A stretch of 64,000 nucleotides of DNA from Hippopus hippopus (lineage: Eukaryota; Mollusca; Bivalvia; Cardiida; Cardiidae), in NCBI GenBank assembly GCA_946811185.2, contig OX328107.1, forward strand, positions 25,565,587-25,629,586, given 5' to 3'. Positions 43,191 through 55,800 of the stretch are shown here, one piece after another (the first letter of the stretch is position 1; the number at the start of each line of letters is the position of its first letter). The notes beneath the pieces were generated by a model. That model was not told the DNA's origin. It was given only the letters and a program-made list of their open reading frames with translations, and ran no database searches. Position numbers and translations under genes: made by a program.

Positions 43191-44805
43191 CAAGAGTGGT
43201 AAATTGTCGCAAGATACGCCCATCCCACCGACAGTTGTCGAGGGGGGGATAATAATCGTAAAGGGCAGGTACAGGAAAATAGTAGTGCAGCAGAAATCAT
43301 GTAAGTGATTGAAATAGGCATGAATGTCTCCTCTAATGTTAAGGAAACATGCATATGTTTCAGGTCATTCCAACATGAAAAGACAAAGTTATATTGTAAA
43401 GAAGCATGAAAAGCTGTAAAAAAAAAATGAATAGGGAATAACTCAAAAAGGGCATTAGGTAAGGTTACGGCTCCAGTGCATTGCACTTTTCGTAACTGCA
43501 ACAAACATGTTTACCAAGTCTCAAGTCAATTTGACTTCAGGTGACAAAGTTCCGTTCCGGACAAGCAAGAAATACTGTAAAAATGAAGATAAAAGTGGAA
43601 TTACTCAAAATCCGCGCTAGGTAGAGTTATTGTTCTTGCGCACTGTACTCCGTAATATTGCAACAAACATGCATACCAAGTTTGAAGTCGTTCTGACTTC
43701 AGATGACAAAGTTATATTCCGGACAAGCACTAAATGCTGTAAAAATGATGATCAGAGGGAAATAACTCAAAGACAGCACAAGGTAGAGTTACAATTCTTG
43801 CACACTGCACTTCCAAATATTGCAACAAATAAGCATACCATATTTCAAATTATTCCTACTTAAGATGACAAAGTTATGCTCCGAACAAGCAAGAAATGCT
43901 ATAAAATGAAGATCTAAGGGGGAATAACTCAAAATTTGTGCTAGGAAGAGTTATGGTCCTTGTGCACGGCACTCTGTAATTTTTCAACAATCATGCATAC
44001 CAAATTTGAAGATGTTCAGACTAAAAATGACAAAGTTGTATTCCGGACAAGCAGAAAATGCTGTAAAAATGACGATCAAAGGGAAATAATTCAAAGACAG
44101 CACCAGGTACAGTTATGGTTCTTTTGCACGGCACTCCGTATCATTGCAACAAACACAAATGCCAAGTTTCAAGTCAATCGGACTGGAGATGACAAAGTTA
44201 TGCTCCAGACAAGCAGACAATGCTGTAAAAATGAAGATCAAAGGGAAATAATTCAAAGACAGCACCAGGTAGAGTTATTTTTCTTTCGCAATGCACTCCA
44301 TATTATTGCAACAAACACAAATGCCAAGTTTCAAGTCAATCGGACTGGAGATGACAAAGTTATGCTCCGGACAAGCAGAAAATGCTGTAAAAATGACAAT
44401 CAAAGGGAAATAACTCAGACAGCACAAGATAGAGTTATGGTTCTTTCGCACTGCACTCCGTATTATTGCAACAAACACAAATGTCAAGTTTCAAGTCAAT
44501 CGGACTGGAGATGACAAAGTTATGCTCTAGACAAGCAGAAAATGCTGTAAAAATGAAGACCAAAAATTCACTCAACTGCGTAACTTAAAATCGCTCTCAG
44601 TCGGCCATTTTGCATCAAATCAAAAAAACAAAAAAATGTTCTCGGCGGATTGGGTTATTGTACACACATATAAAGTTTCACAAAATTCCGTCCAATGGTA
44701 TTGGAGATATTCACCCAGACAGACACACGGATGGACGGACGGAAGGACGGACGGACGGAAGGACAACGCTAAAACTATATCTCCCCGCCTTCGGCGGGAT
44801 ATAAA
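43190..44805. repeat. Element with a 162-bp tandem array and a CCGCCTTCGGCGGGATATA end
   Basis: GCAACAAACA recurs at 43498, 43660, 43822, 43984 (diverged), 44146, 44308 and 44468: 162-bp steps, last 160. The array is followed by a (GGAC)n tract (44728-44762) and the hairpin terminus CCGCCTTCGGCGG. Because 162 is 54 codons, a 184-codon frame (43960-44514) stays open; it is a repeat artefact. Confidence 0.85.
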
Positions 44806-44807
44806 AA

Positions 44808-44970
44808 TTGTGGGAAAAGGAAAAATTCCTGGTAACAAGCATATTTTTTCCGTTCCCAAATATGTTTTCCACCCTGTCAAACACAAATCCCACCATTTTA
44901 GCCAAATTTGTCATCTGCAAATGTTTCCAATTGAACCATTCCAAATTTTTGTATTTAGGTAAAGAACTAA
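44808..44970. mobile_element. Family A MITE remnant
   Basis: TTGTGGGAAAAGGAAAAATT and the right half to TTTAGGTAAAGAACTAA remain. The left half is replaced by the 162-bp array element. Confidence 0.65.
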
Positions 44971-44989
44971 GAGAGAAACATGAGTTGGT

Positions 44990-45105
44990 ATTTGAGATAA
45001 AATTTTATTAAATGAGTCTACAAAAAACGTTATTGAGCGAGCCTCTTGCGAGCTTAATAACATTTTTTTGTGGACGAGTATGATAAAATTTTACCTCAAA
45101 AGCCA
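44990..45105. repeat. Inverted repeat, about 116 bp
   Basis: TTTGAGATAAAATTTTATTA and TGATAAAATTTTACCTCAAA face each other, with GTCTACAAAAAACGTTATTG opposite TAATAACATTTTTTTGTGGA; the core is GCGAGCCTCTTGCGAGC. Probably a small MITE. Confidence 0.7.
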
Positions 45106-45736
45106 ACAAATGTCGGTTTCTTTTTATCACATATCTCAAGAATTATACACAATATGTAGTTCATGACGTCTTAAAACATCTATAGGTCTACATGTCCATG
45201 TGTATTGAAATTTACATGGAGCTTTTTTGTTTCCTTGACAGATTTGTGTATCACAGACAAAAAATAGTTCCTAATAAACTTGCATATAACGCTTTTGTGT
45301 TACACTTAAAGATACTAAAATGTGCAGTTTTGTGACAATCATCAGTTTTGACTGTCAATTTCACACGGCAATCTAAGTAGGCAATGTTTTAGAAATGAGG
45401 TGTATAATTACAGCATGTTGACCAAATACGGCACTATTTTCTTATCTCCCATGTGTGTGAGACCAGAAAATTCCTAATGGCTGTCTTATATTGAAAACAA
45501 GGGATTTATGTGATAAATATATATAGTATTCCTTTATTGATTAAGAGGAAGGGATGGTTTTGTTATCAGATAACTGTATATCGTCATGGCATGCCTACCT
45601 TAGCAACAGTTGCCAACAGAGGAAGGGTTTAATCTTTGGGAGGTAATCAGGTCAAATAATAATCAGATAGTGTCTAAGTGACATTTATCTGTACCTGGGA
45701 GTCTCAAAAACTACCGGTATGTAAATAGGTCAGAAA
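45106..45736. other. Unassigned spacer
   Basis: AT-rich sequence between repeats. No open frame with protein character and no recognised repeat. Confidence 0.45.
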
Positions 45737-46275
45737 GTTCACTCTTTAGGAAATAACAAAATCGCAGGCTTGTCCAAATTGAAAGCATTTGCTTACAACA
45801 AATTAAAGTAGCTGAAATGATGAAATTTGTCAGTGGATGAGTAGAAAAATACAGTGGGAAAAGGAGGATATGCTGTTTAGCAACATTTTCTCCTTTTCCT
45901 ACAATTTTTTCAAAATGCTTTTCCTTTGGGGTCATTAAAATTTGTGATTGTGTGGTAAAGGATTGAGCCTTTGTATGCCAAGTACAACCATGGTTGATTT
46001 GTATACATTCTTATTCAAGATCAGACTACACAGAAACTGCAATCTGATTTAACTCTTTACCACACAGCAAAATTTCCGACTAGTCTAAGTTCAAAGCATT
46101 TACAGATGACAACATAAACATGACTCAAAAATTGAAATTTCTTTTGGGAAGGGTAGAAAACATTGTGGGTAAAAGAGAAAATGCTGGTTACCAGCATTTT
46201 CTCCTTTTCCCACAATCTTTTCAAAAGCCTTCTCTTTCAGTGTCGTTGAAAGTCTGGATTGTGTGGTATAGGGTT
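45737..46275. mobile_element. Two family A MITE copies
   Basis: A worn copy at about 45737-45965 and a complete one at 46049-46275 (TTAACTCTTTACCACACAGC to GTGTGGTATAGGGTTAA, centre AATGCTGGTTACCAGCATT). Confidence 0.78.
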
Positions 46276-48982
46276 AAGATCTACATAGGCTCTCAGCTCT
46301 ACCATACAATAACATTTTAAGCGTGTTTTTTTTTTTAAGCCTGTTCCATCAATGTCTTCAGAATTTAGGATAGTTTGACCTCTCTGCAAGATCTGGCCAG
46401 GAAGATTGGTCCTTGGAATGTTAACCTTTTGTTACCTTGGCACAGTGTACTTCACATTGGTGGACAGGTTAGATCAAGACAAGGCCTAGTATTTATCAAC
46501 CATTCTCGATTGCTTTTTTGGTCTTGATTTATAAAGTAACATGATTCAGTTTCTGATTGGCTGAACCATAGACACATGAAACATGAAATGCTAAATTGTG
46601 ACATACCATTAGGATTGGCTGCATAGAAGATAGGTTAGAGATAAAAGGAAATAGGAAAGTTTCATCAATTCTCATTGTCATGATTGAGGAAAGTTTCATC
46701 AATTCGCATTATCATGGTCTGATTTTAACTTGTTTCCTTCACAAAAAAAATACTGGTTACTGACTTCCAGTGGAGCAATCCAGGCTTTCATGGAAGCACT
46801 AAGGAGTGTCCTTGAGCAACACACTTCAGAGCCATAGCTGCCTGGAACAGGTGAAACCCAAGACATACATGAAAAAGCCAGCTGTCACACTGATATGACT
46901 GAAATAATGTTGAAAGGGGTTTAAACACCATTCAATCATTATAAAGAGGACTTCTTTTTCTAATTTACAACACCAAAATCTGACACAATTACATACATGT
47001 TTTGCTCTGTACAAAACGTCAAAATTTAGGACTCCACCAAATTTAAAGCATTCGCATACGGCAAATTAATTGTAGTACTAAAGATGATTTCCATCTTTGA
47101 AAGGGTGGAAAACATTGTGGGAAAAATAGAAACTGCTGGTTCACATAATGTGTTTAACAGCCTTTCTTTTGAGGATTGTTAAAAGTCAGTATTGTTTGGC
47201 AAAGGGTTAAAAAATATGTCATAACTAGTTATTTAAATTTCAGAAAATTTGAAAGGCAACTATGCAGTGTAATTATCTTTTTTATTATCAAAATAATTTT
47301 GCAGTTAGAATTTAATTACATATTAAATAAGAAAAGTTCTAGTTTGTACTACATGTCTCTATTTCATCCCCACATTATCAAGAAAGTTTCTTCCAATGTT
47401 CTCCACAATGCTTAACTTCTACATTCATCTTCTTATTCAGAGATATCACTCGTCCTACAGAGACTTGACTTATTAAAACATTGAGGCAAATGGAAAATTT
47501 TTTGCATTTTCTGCTCACTTTACATGTAGATCATTAGTACTAATAATTTTAGTATTCTACATTCATTTTCTCTTTCTCAAATTTAAAGTTTAAACTGCAG
47601 AGGAACAACTTCAACTGATAGACATGCACTGTTATATGTTACATAAACTTTTGGTTAATAAAAACTTTTTAACTTAACTTTTAACTTTTTACCAAACACA
47701 CCTTCACCAGAGATTTACCAATACGCTTGTACACATTACATTAAATGTGGCTCAAATGACAGGATTTATCTATGAAAAGGTTCAGAAAACATCGTGGGAA
47801 AAGGAGAAAATGACGGTTACCAGCTTTTTCTTTAATTGCCACAATATTTAGAAAATCTTCAAACTTCTGGTCATTTAAAAAAACATGGGCTGTTTGGTAA
47901 AAGATTAAATAACATTTCAATATGATGTTGAAGGGAAACAGAGATGCCTCTTTTTAATGATCAGAAAACTTCATTGGAGACAGGAAAAAAAATGCTGGAA
48001 AAAAGCTAATGCTCTTTTCCAACGATATTTTCAAAAGCTGGCTACAGCAGAGAGTATAAAATACTATTTGCAGATAATGTTTGAAGAATGGAACAATAAA
48101 CAAATGCGCGAAAAAAATTAACATTCTCTCAGGAAATTTCATACCTAATGCATGTTAACATTCTATAGCATCTACATCCTGTATAGAAAGCAAAATACAA
48201 TCACACCTGTGTAAACAATCACTTACTTGTATTTAATGGTCACCTGTTTAAAGGTTAATTTCCCACTTAAGTTTTCAACATAAAAGAGTACTAGTGATTT
48301 CAACGCTATTTTCATCATAAGAAACTCATTAAGTTGGACAATGTGGATTCAATATCAGACTGCACAGAACTGCACTTTCTTTGCAGTCTGATATTGATGT
48401 ACAGTATCAACTAAATCAGGTTGAGTGTTCTTACATATACCAGCCTAAGCGTTAACATAGAGCTCTCAGGGTTCAAGTCAGTTATGAGTTACTATATATT
48501 TCCGATAATACAACTTTCATTAAGTGAATTCAAGATAGCTACATTTCTGTGTGGTTAATTGAATTTATTGAGATAAACAGTTAGTATAACATTTCATGGT
48601 GAAAATTGGCATTATATCAGTGTCTATTCTAGAAAATGGAAACAAGGGGTATTTTCCCCCTCCATCTAAAAATAAGCGGGATTTTCTAAAAATAGGCGAG
48701 ACAATTTTCCAACAGAAAGAAAACATGTGGCTTGTATTACATGTACAGACATTCATTCCTATCCAAGACTATACTGTAAATTTACTGACCTGTTTACATG
48801 TCAAAAGACAGCTCTGGAATATCCTTCTCTAGAAATTAAATTCATTAAAAAAAAATAAGAGTATGACAGTTTTTAAATTCATTCTAATATAATTTATTGC
48901 AATAACAGTAGTCTATGACTAGGTAAGGTAGACAAGTTTGGATGGAGTTGATTTCAAAGTGGGCCATTTTGACTCACTTCCT
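46276..48982. other. Intergenic repeats, no gene
   Basis: Holds a SINE body and tail (46770-46955, GAGTGTCCTTGAGCAACACA, TATGACTGAAATAATGTTGA), worn family A copies near 46985-47215, 47670-47910 and 47960-48060, and a family B-like hairpin at 48340-48400 (ATCAGACTGCACAGAACTGC). Nothing conserved was seen. Confidence 0.55.
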
Positions 48983-49211
48983 TTAACCCTTTACCACACG
49001 ACAAAATTTTAGACCTGTCCAAATTGAAAGCATTTGTAGATGACAGTTTTAACGTGGCTCATATGAAATGATTTTTCTTTGATAGGGTAGAAAACATTGT
49101 GGGAAAAGGAGAAAATGCTGGTTACCAGCATTTTCTCCTTTTCCCAAAATGTTTTCAAAAGGCCTCTTTTTTAGGGGCGTTAAAAGGCGTCATTGTGTGG
49201 TAAAGGGTTAA
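48983..49211. mobile_element. Family A MITE, well preserved
   Basis: TTAACCCTTTACCACACGAC to TGTGGTAAAGGGTTAA. Centre GAAAATGCTGGTTACCAGCA is a perfect hairpin with arms AACATTGTGGGAAAAGGA/TCCTTTTCCCAAAATGTT. It is the best reference copy in the window, with TTAA on both sides. Confidence 0.9.
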
Positions 49212-49799
49212 ATCTTGCAAAACAGCTTCAGCAATTATGCCGTTTTATTTCTGCCAGGCAAGACTAAATTCTTTGTTCTGGCACTTTTTCATTGTTTAAT
49301 TTTTACACGGAACTGTAAAGCAATGGGTTTAAATTTATGTGTGATCTGAAAAAAAAATTAGTGTGAAATTTGCAATTGTGCATCCTAGAATAGACATTGA
49401 GATATTAAATCACCACAAATAGTGACTTTGGGCTAATAAGTGTGACTCAGTGTGCTTTTGTGGACATTGTGGGGCAAGATCAGACCCCAAACAGAGTGTG
49501 TAGTCTGATCTTAATGTCTACACTGTTTCATGTCCATAGTTAAGGTTAACCTGCAAAAAAGAGTTTTGAAATTATATTATTTAGGTATTTCAGTATATTA
49601 ACAGTACTACTGGCTTGAAATTTTCTTTCTGATTTATCTTATAATAGTTTAAGGGTTGAAAAAAAAAAAGGATTGCCATGAGACCTAACCACTCATTCTT
49701 CTCTCAACCAGTCCCTGTGAAAGAAAAAACGTACTAGCAGTGTTTGTTTATGAAAAACAGCATTGTGATAACAAATTTAGTCTAGCACAGAGCACAATA

Positions 49800-49877
49800 T
49801 TAGCCTTTGATCAGTCCTTCATGTATTAACCAGTCTTTCATTACAAAATATTCACTTAATCTGCATTCTGCATACTC
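49800..49877 (-). CDS. CHKA/CHKB-like: Choline kinase last exon
   Basis: Acceptor TTTCATTGCAG joins in phase 0 to EYAECRLSEYFVMKDWLIHE, GLIKG and TAA at 49802..49800. It aligns with the human C-terminal DYAQARFDAYFHQK. The exon is only 78 bases, so it was found by homology rather than length. AATAAA on the minus strand at about 49246-49251 could be the poly(A) signal. Confidence 0.9.
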   Translation of the reverse strand, partial: EYAECRLSEYFVMKDWLIHEGLIKG

Positions 49878-52800
49878 CTGCAATGAAAAAATATACATGT
49901 AGTAGGCCATAAATCTATTGCTTTTCAGTATTCTAATTTTTCTTTACAGTATTTATAATTAACCCTTCACCAAACAATCCTTGGTTTTTACGACCTACAG
50001 GAAGAAGCCTTCAGAAAACATTGTGGGAAAAGGAGAAAATGCTGGTAATCAGCATTTTCTCCTTTTCCCACAATGTTTTCTACTCTTCTAAAGTCAAGTT
50101 TCAATTTTTGAGTCACATTTATTTTGCCATCTGCAAATGCTTTCAATTTGGACAAGTCTAAAATTTTGTCATTTGGTAGAGTTAAAATTTAGACTTGTCC
50201 ACACTGAAGGCGTTTGCAGACCACAAATCATATGTGGCTCAAATGATGTCTTTGAGAAGATATTAAAGATTGTGAAAAAGGAAAAAAATGCTTGTTTCTC
50301 CTTATCTCAAAATATCTTATCTAAAAAGCCATATTTCTAAATAGGATTGTTGTTTTGTAAAGAGATAGATGAAAATTGCAAACTTTCTTATCAAAAACAA
50401 CTTCTTTCCCCATATTCTGTTGATAATCATGAGCAATGACAATCATTTACTGAACAGGGGTTCTCAAGAAGGCACACAAGCAAAGTCAATTAATGCAGAT
50501 ACATGTACCACTGATTTACCTACATCCTTCCTATCTCTACTAAAAAAATAATCATTAACAATCATTTACTGAATAGGGATGCTTGAGAAGGCAAGCAATC
50601 AAAGTCAATCTACACAAACACTACTGATATACCTATATCCCTACTATCTTTAGAGAAAAATCATCAGTAACAATTGTTAAGTTGTAAACATTGTAAAGTT
50701 ATATACTAACCATAAAGCCAAAGCTTATTGTAGACATATCATTCTGTAAAATTCCCCAGATTCCCCATAGAAAATGTGACACAAGGGCAAAGATATTGGC
50801 CTCTCGATACATTTGTGTTAAAAGTTTGTCTGTCACTTCTTCACCACTGGCATTTAAATAAGATCTAAAGAAATTAGTCTGCAACAAAAAAAAAATAAAT
50901 GTGTTAACCCTTTACCACACAATCCCGAGTTTTACAACCCTAACAGAGAAAGATTTTGAAAACATTGTGGGAAAAGGAGAAAATGCTTTTAACCAGCATT
51001 TTCTCCTTTTTCCCACAATGTTTCCTGTCCTTCCATAGGGATATTTCTGTTTTTGAGCCATGCTTAATTTGTCGTCTGCAAATGATTTCAATTTGGACCA
51101 TTCTAAAATTTTGTCGTTCGGTGAAGAGTTAATTGAATGTATTATTAGATTGATGATTTCTAAGTTAATAGTTCATAATAAAATCATGAAGTCTCAGAGT
51201 TGTCTGTTCAAGAGATAAAATCATAACGTACCAAAACCTTGTTTTATGTTGATTACCCTCATTCTAAACATATGAGCAGCATTCTTGGAAATGGAGGTTT
51301 AATGTATCTTTATAATGCATTATACCATGCAAGTCATCAATTACTTCTGTATGAAAAATAGTTTTCTAACAACTAACTGAATCATGAAGTGTAACAATCC
51401 TTGGACATGCAGAATATTTACCAGTAGCAAAAAGTTTTGACCCATGCCAGCCTGCATGGACTGACCTGGCTGACATAGGTCGCTAATTTTTGCAGATGCA
51501 TTAAACTCCATTTAAAAGAGCATGATTCATATATTTTTCAAAGACATCTTCCACAACTTGTTTCCATAACAATTTCGTAAAGAAAATAACAGAAGACTGA
51601 ACAACTTCGGCTTGCACTGAGTATTTACTTACTTGTTGTAATCTTGTGGGATAATTTTCTCTTGTATAACTAAAATAGGGCTCTTCCGTAACAGAATAAT
51701 CTATACACCATTCCAAGAAATGATTTCCAAAATCATAGCCTCTGAAAAACAATGCACACTTCATTTACCATATACTAAACAATCCAGACTTTAAAGGACC
51801 CAGAAGAGGTCTTTTGAAAACCATACTGGAAAAGAAGAAATATTCTGGTAACCAACATTTTCTCCATTCCTTACAAAGTTTTCTGTCTTTTCAAAGATGA
51901 ATCCAATCATTCATGAGACATCTAATTTGTCATCTGAAAATGCTTCAAATCTGGAACAGTCCAACATTTTGTTGTCTAGTAAAGTGTCAACATTTTTATT
52001 GACTGCGCCATTTTTCCACTTCTAATAATCTTTGAATCTCCTTTTTGTGACCAGAAATCTTTTTACACATTTTCCATGTTCCATAGGTTTTACTTATCCA
52101 ACTATCAAATATGAATTCTCTATTTTCTGAGATAGTATCAGAAAAAATACTACACACTTTACCACACAATCCCAAATTTAATGACCCTGAAGAAGAAGGC
52201 TTTTTGAAAACATTTTGGAAAAAAGGAGAAAATCCTAGTTACCCGCATTTCCTCCTTTTCCAACAATATTTTCTACCCAATCAAATTCTATGTCTGCAAA
52301 AGCTTTCAATTTGGCCAATTCCACCATTTTTTTGTTTGGTAAAGAGTTACCATAATGATACTTATGATTGGATGGAAACAAGGACACTTTGTGTGGGTGC
52401 CAATTTTCTGTTGCAAGTAGTTTTCAGAAGGATGTTTGACATCATGCAACATTACTACCTAACCCTATACCAAACAACAAAATTTTAGACAAGTTCAATT
52501 TGAAAGCACTGGCAGATGACAAATGTGGTACAAATGATGGGTTTTGTCTTTCTCTTTGACAGGGTAGAAAACATTGTAGGTAAAGGAGAAAATGCTGGAT
52601 ACCAGCATTTTCTCCTTTTCCCACTATGTTTTCAAAAGTCTTCTTCTTAAGGGTTATTAGAACTCAGGATGGTTTGGTAAAGGGTTAAATTGAAAAGGTG
52701 CATAAATGTGTCAAAATAATTTTTTTTTTTACTTTGAGGATTACCTGCCCTTTTTTTGATAGAAAACAATTAAGATGATCGAGTTTAATCCTTTACCAAA

Positions 52801-55800
52801 CGACAAATTTTAGACTGGTCCAAAATCTAAGTATTTGCAGATAAAAATTTAAATGAGGTTCATATGATGAAATTTGTTTTTGATGGGGTAGAAAACATAA
52901 TGGGAAAAGGAGAAAATGCTGGTTACCAGCATTTTCTTCTTTCCCTCTTTGTTTTCAAAAGCCTTCTTTGTTAAGGTTGTTTAAATTCAGGATTGTGTGG
53001 TAAAGACTTGAAGAAAATGTATTTCAGTAATGACAAAGATATTAGAAAATATCAAAGTTCTGCACAACATTGACAACAAAATGGCTAAAACTGTGAGCAA
53101 CAGTTTCTTAAAACAACAACATATTCCACATTCTAATGATAAATGCTTTTCCATTATTTCTTTCTTAAACACTGTAGAATTACAGTTCTGTGATCCAGGT
53201 GAAAGCAGCAAAAGACTATTAGACAATATTACCTATAATTGTAACTACAGTATTCCCAGTCAATCACGGTCAACTTCTGATCTGGGTCTGAGCAACTTTC
53301 CTTGTATAAGATATTTCCTGAAGTAAAGGCATAAGTGATAAACACATGGCAACAATGCATTTTAAGTTTTTCAGAACCTAATTATTAAAATACATATGAG
53401 TCAAACTCTGTCAAAACGTGGTTCAATGCATCTGCAAAAAGTATCAACCTATATCAGCCTACACAGTCTGTGCAGGTTGACCTTGGTCAAAATTTTTTGC
53501 TATTGTAAATTTTTTGCATGCTAAAGGACCATTCTACCTAATGACTCAATCACTTGTTTGACAAAATGGATCCTTGCAATGATCCATGCAACAACTCACT
53601 TGCTATATTGCATTACACCCTATTTCCCACAATGGTTTACCTTATCAGAAAAGTCAAGGTCATTTGTATCCATTCCAAAATTGTCGTCTGCAAATGCTTT
53701 CAATTTAGATAAGTCTAACATTTGTCGTTTGGGAAAGAGTTAAATGGAGGAAATATAAAATCTTAATGGCAACAAAGGTTGTCTGCAGGAGATGATGAAG
53801 TTAGAAGCGAAATTTTAGACTTGTTTATATTTAAAGCAAGTTCCAGGCAATACATTGAATGTGGCTTTAATTATGGGATGAATTCTTTGAAAGGGTCGAA
53901 AATTATGTGAGAAAAGTAAAACATGTTGGTAAATAGCTATATCTCCTTTTGTCACAATGCTTTTGCTCTTTATCCAACAATCCTCTTTTAAATACTCTTA
54001 TGAAGAAGCCTTTTGATAACATTATGGAAAAAGGAGAAAATGCTGGTTTAAGCATTTTCTCCTTTTCCCGCAATATTTTCTATTCTATCAAAGACAAATC
54101 TAACCATTTGAGCAAGAATTAATTGTCGTCTGCAAATGATTTCAATTTGGACCAGACTAAAATTTTGTCATTTGGTAGTGTTAAATAGCTCTTTTCTTCA
54201 GGTTCAAAACTATGGGATTGTTTGGCAAAGTGTTAAATGGACGAAAGATAAAATTTTCTACCTTCTTGGAGATCATTGTGGGAGAACACTGTGGGTGACT
54301 GAACACTTTTTAGTATCTTTCTGAAATGGATAAGAAAAGTTATAGTAAATTCATAGACATAAAACCTATTACCATGGAAATATGTGTTTTTTCTGATCCT
54401 ACCATACACAGCTTTTGAAAACATACACCAAAAACAACAATAGCTTCTAACATTTTTTTTTTTGCAACATTTTCTACCTCTTTTCATTTTATTCTGTACA
54501 TTAATCCATGTATAATTTACCTTAACCCTTTACAACACAATCCTGAGTTTGACAACTTTGAGGAGTAGGGCTTTGGAAACAATTGTGGGAAAAGGAGAAA
54601 ATGTTGGTAACCAGCATTTTCTCCTTTTCCTACAATATTTTCTACCCTTCCCAAACCAAATTTAAAGTTTTGAGTCACATTTATTTTGCTGTCTGCAACT
54701 GCTTTGAATTTGGACTAGTCTAAAATTTTGTCACTTGGTACTGAGTTAGGAGGACAACTAAATGGACTTGTGCAATGTAGATCAGACTGCCTAGATCTTT
54801 CATCTACATTGTCAGATATGATGATGTAGATCAAGATCAGACAGCACAGATCTTATATCACAGTCCATATGATGGGGTTTTTCTAGCAAAAAGATCAAAA
54901 TGGTGATAGTTTGGTTTCCACCAGAGCTCCAGATAAGAGGCTTATGGGCGTAAAAACAATTTAGAAATCAACAAAAACAATTTTGAATGAAAATCAATGC
55001 GTAAAAAAACAAATTGAAATAAAACATGACGCGGGTAATAGCAATTTAAGGAGAAATAAAACATGCAAATGTCCGATTTCCGTGTATGTTTACAACAACC
55101 AAACCAAGAGGCATTTCATCAGGGTGTACAGTGCACGCGCACCGTTTCTAATACACAATTTTTCGGACAAAGAGAATAAAGGAAATGCAAGAGTAAGCCG
55201 AAGTAGGTACTGGTTCCCACCGTTACATTGAAATTTAGCGTCTTAAATTTAGTGACAACGGAAACTAGACAACCAGCTTCGCGGTAAAAATGGCGAAACA
55301 GCTGATTGCTTGGGGTAGGTTACCAAAATTATCATCCCAAAAGGCTGGAGAGAGGATAAAACATTTTCTTACCGTATAGTATGTGTCTTGGTTGATGATT
55401 TGATATCAAAAGTGCTTGAACAATGTGACAAAAGCCAGACTATCACTACTAAACACACAGGAAAGTCCGTTTCGGAAAAGTTACTGCATAAATTGACAAA
55501 TGAATTTCACTGCCTCGTAGTTGAAGGAAGGGGGATAGAAATGAAATTTAAGTGAAATGTGTGCATGAAATACAAGGTCAGTAGTATATGGGCGAAGGAC
55601 GGGTCTACAAATTTACAAAAGGACAGTATGTCAAGGCACTCTAAAAAACCGAATCTTGAATTTCTATAATCTTCCCTGAAAAATGTCATAGTATACTCTT
55701 TTAAGTTGAAAAGATTTCTAATGACAAGGATAGAAAACTGTGAAAATAGGAGAAAGTGTTTTTAACCAACGTTTTCCCTTTCTCACAAGTTACAAAAAAG

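Noticed and set aside
43960..44514. 184-codon open frame
   Set aside because: It spans several copies of the 162-bp tandem unit, whose length is a multiple of three; the protein is just the repeat translated, with no known domain.
52111..52488. 125-codon plus-strand frame
   Set aside because: It covers two family A MITE copies inside a kinase intron.
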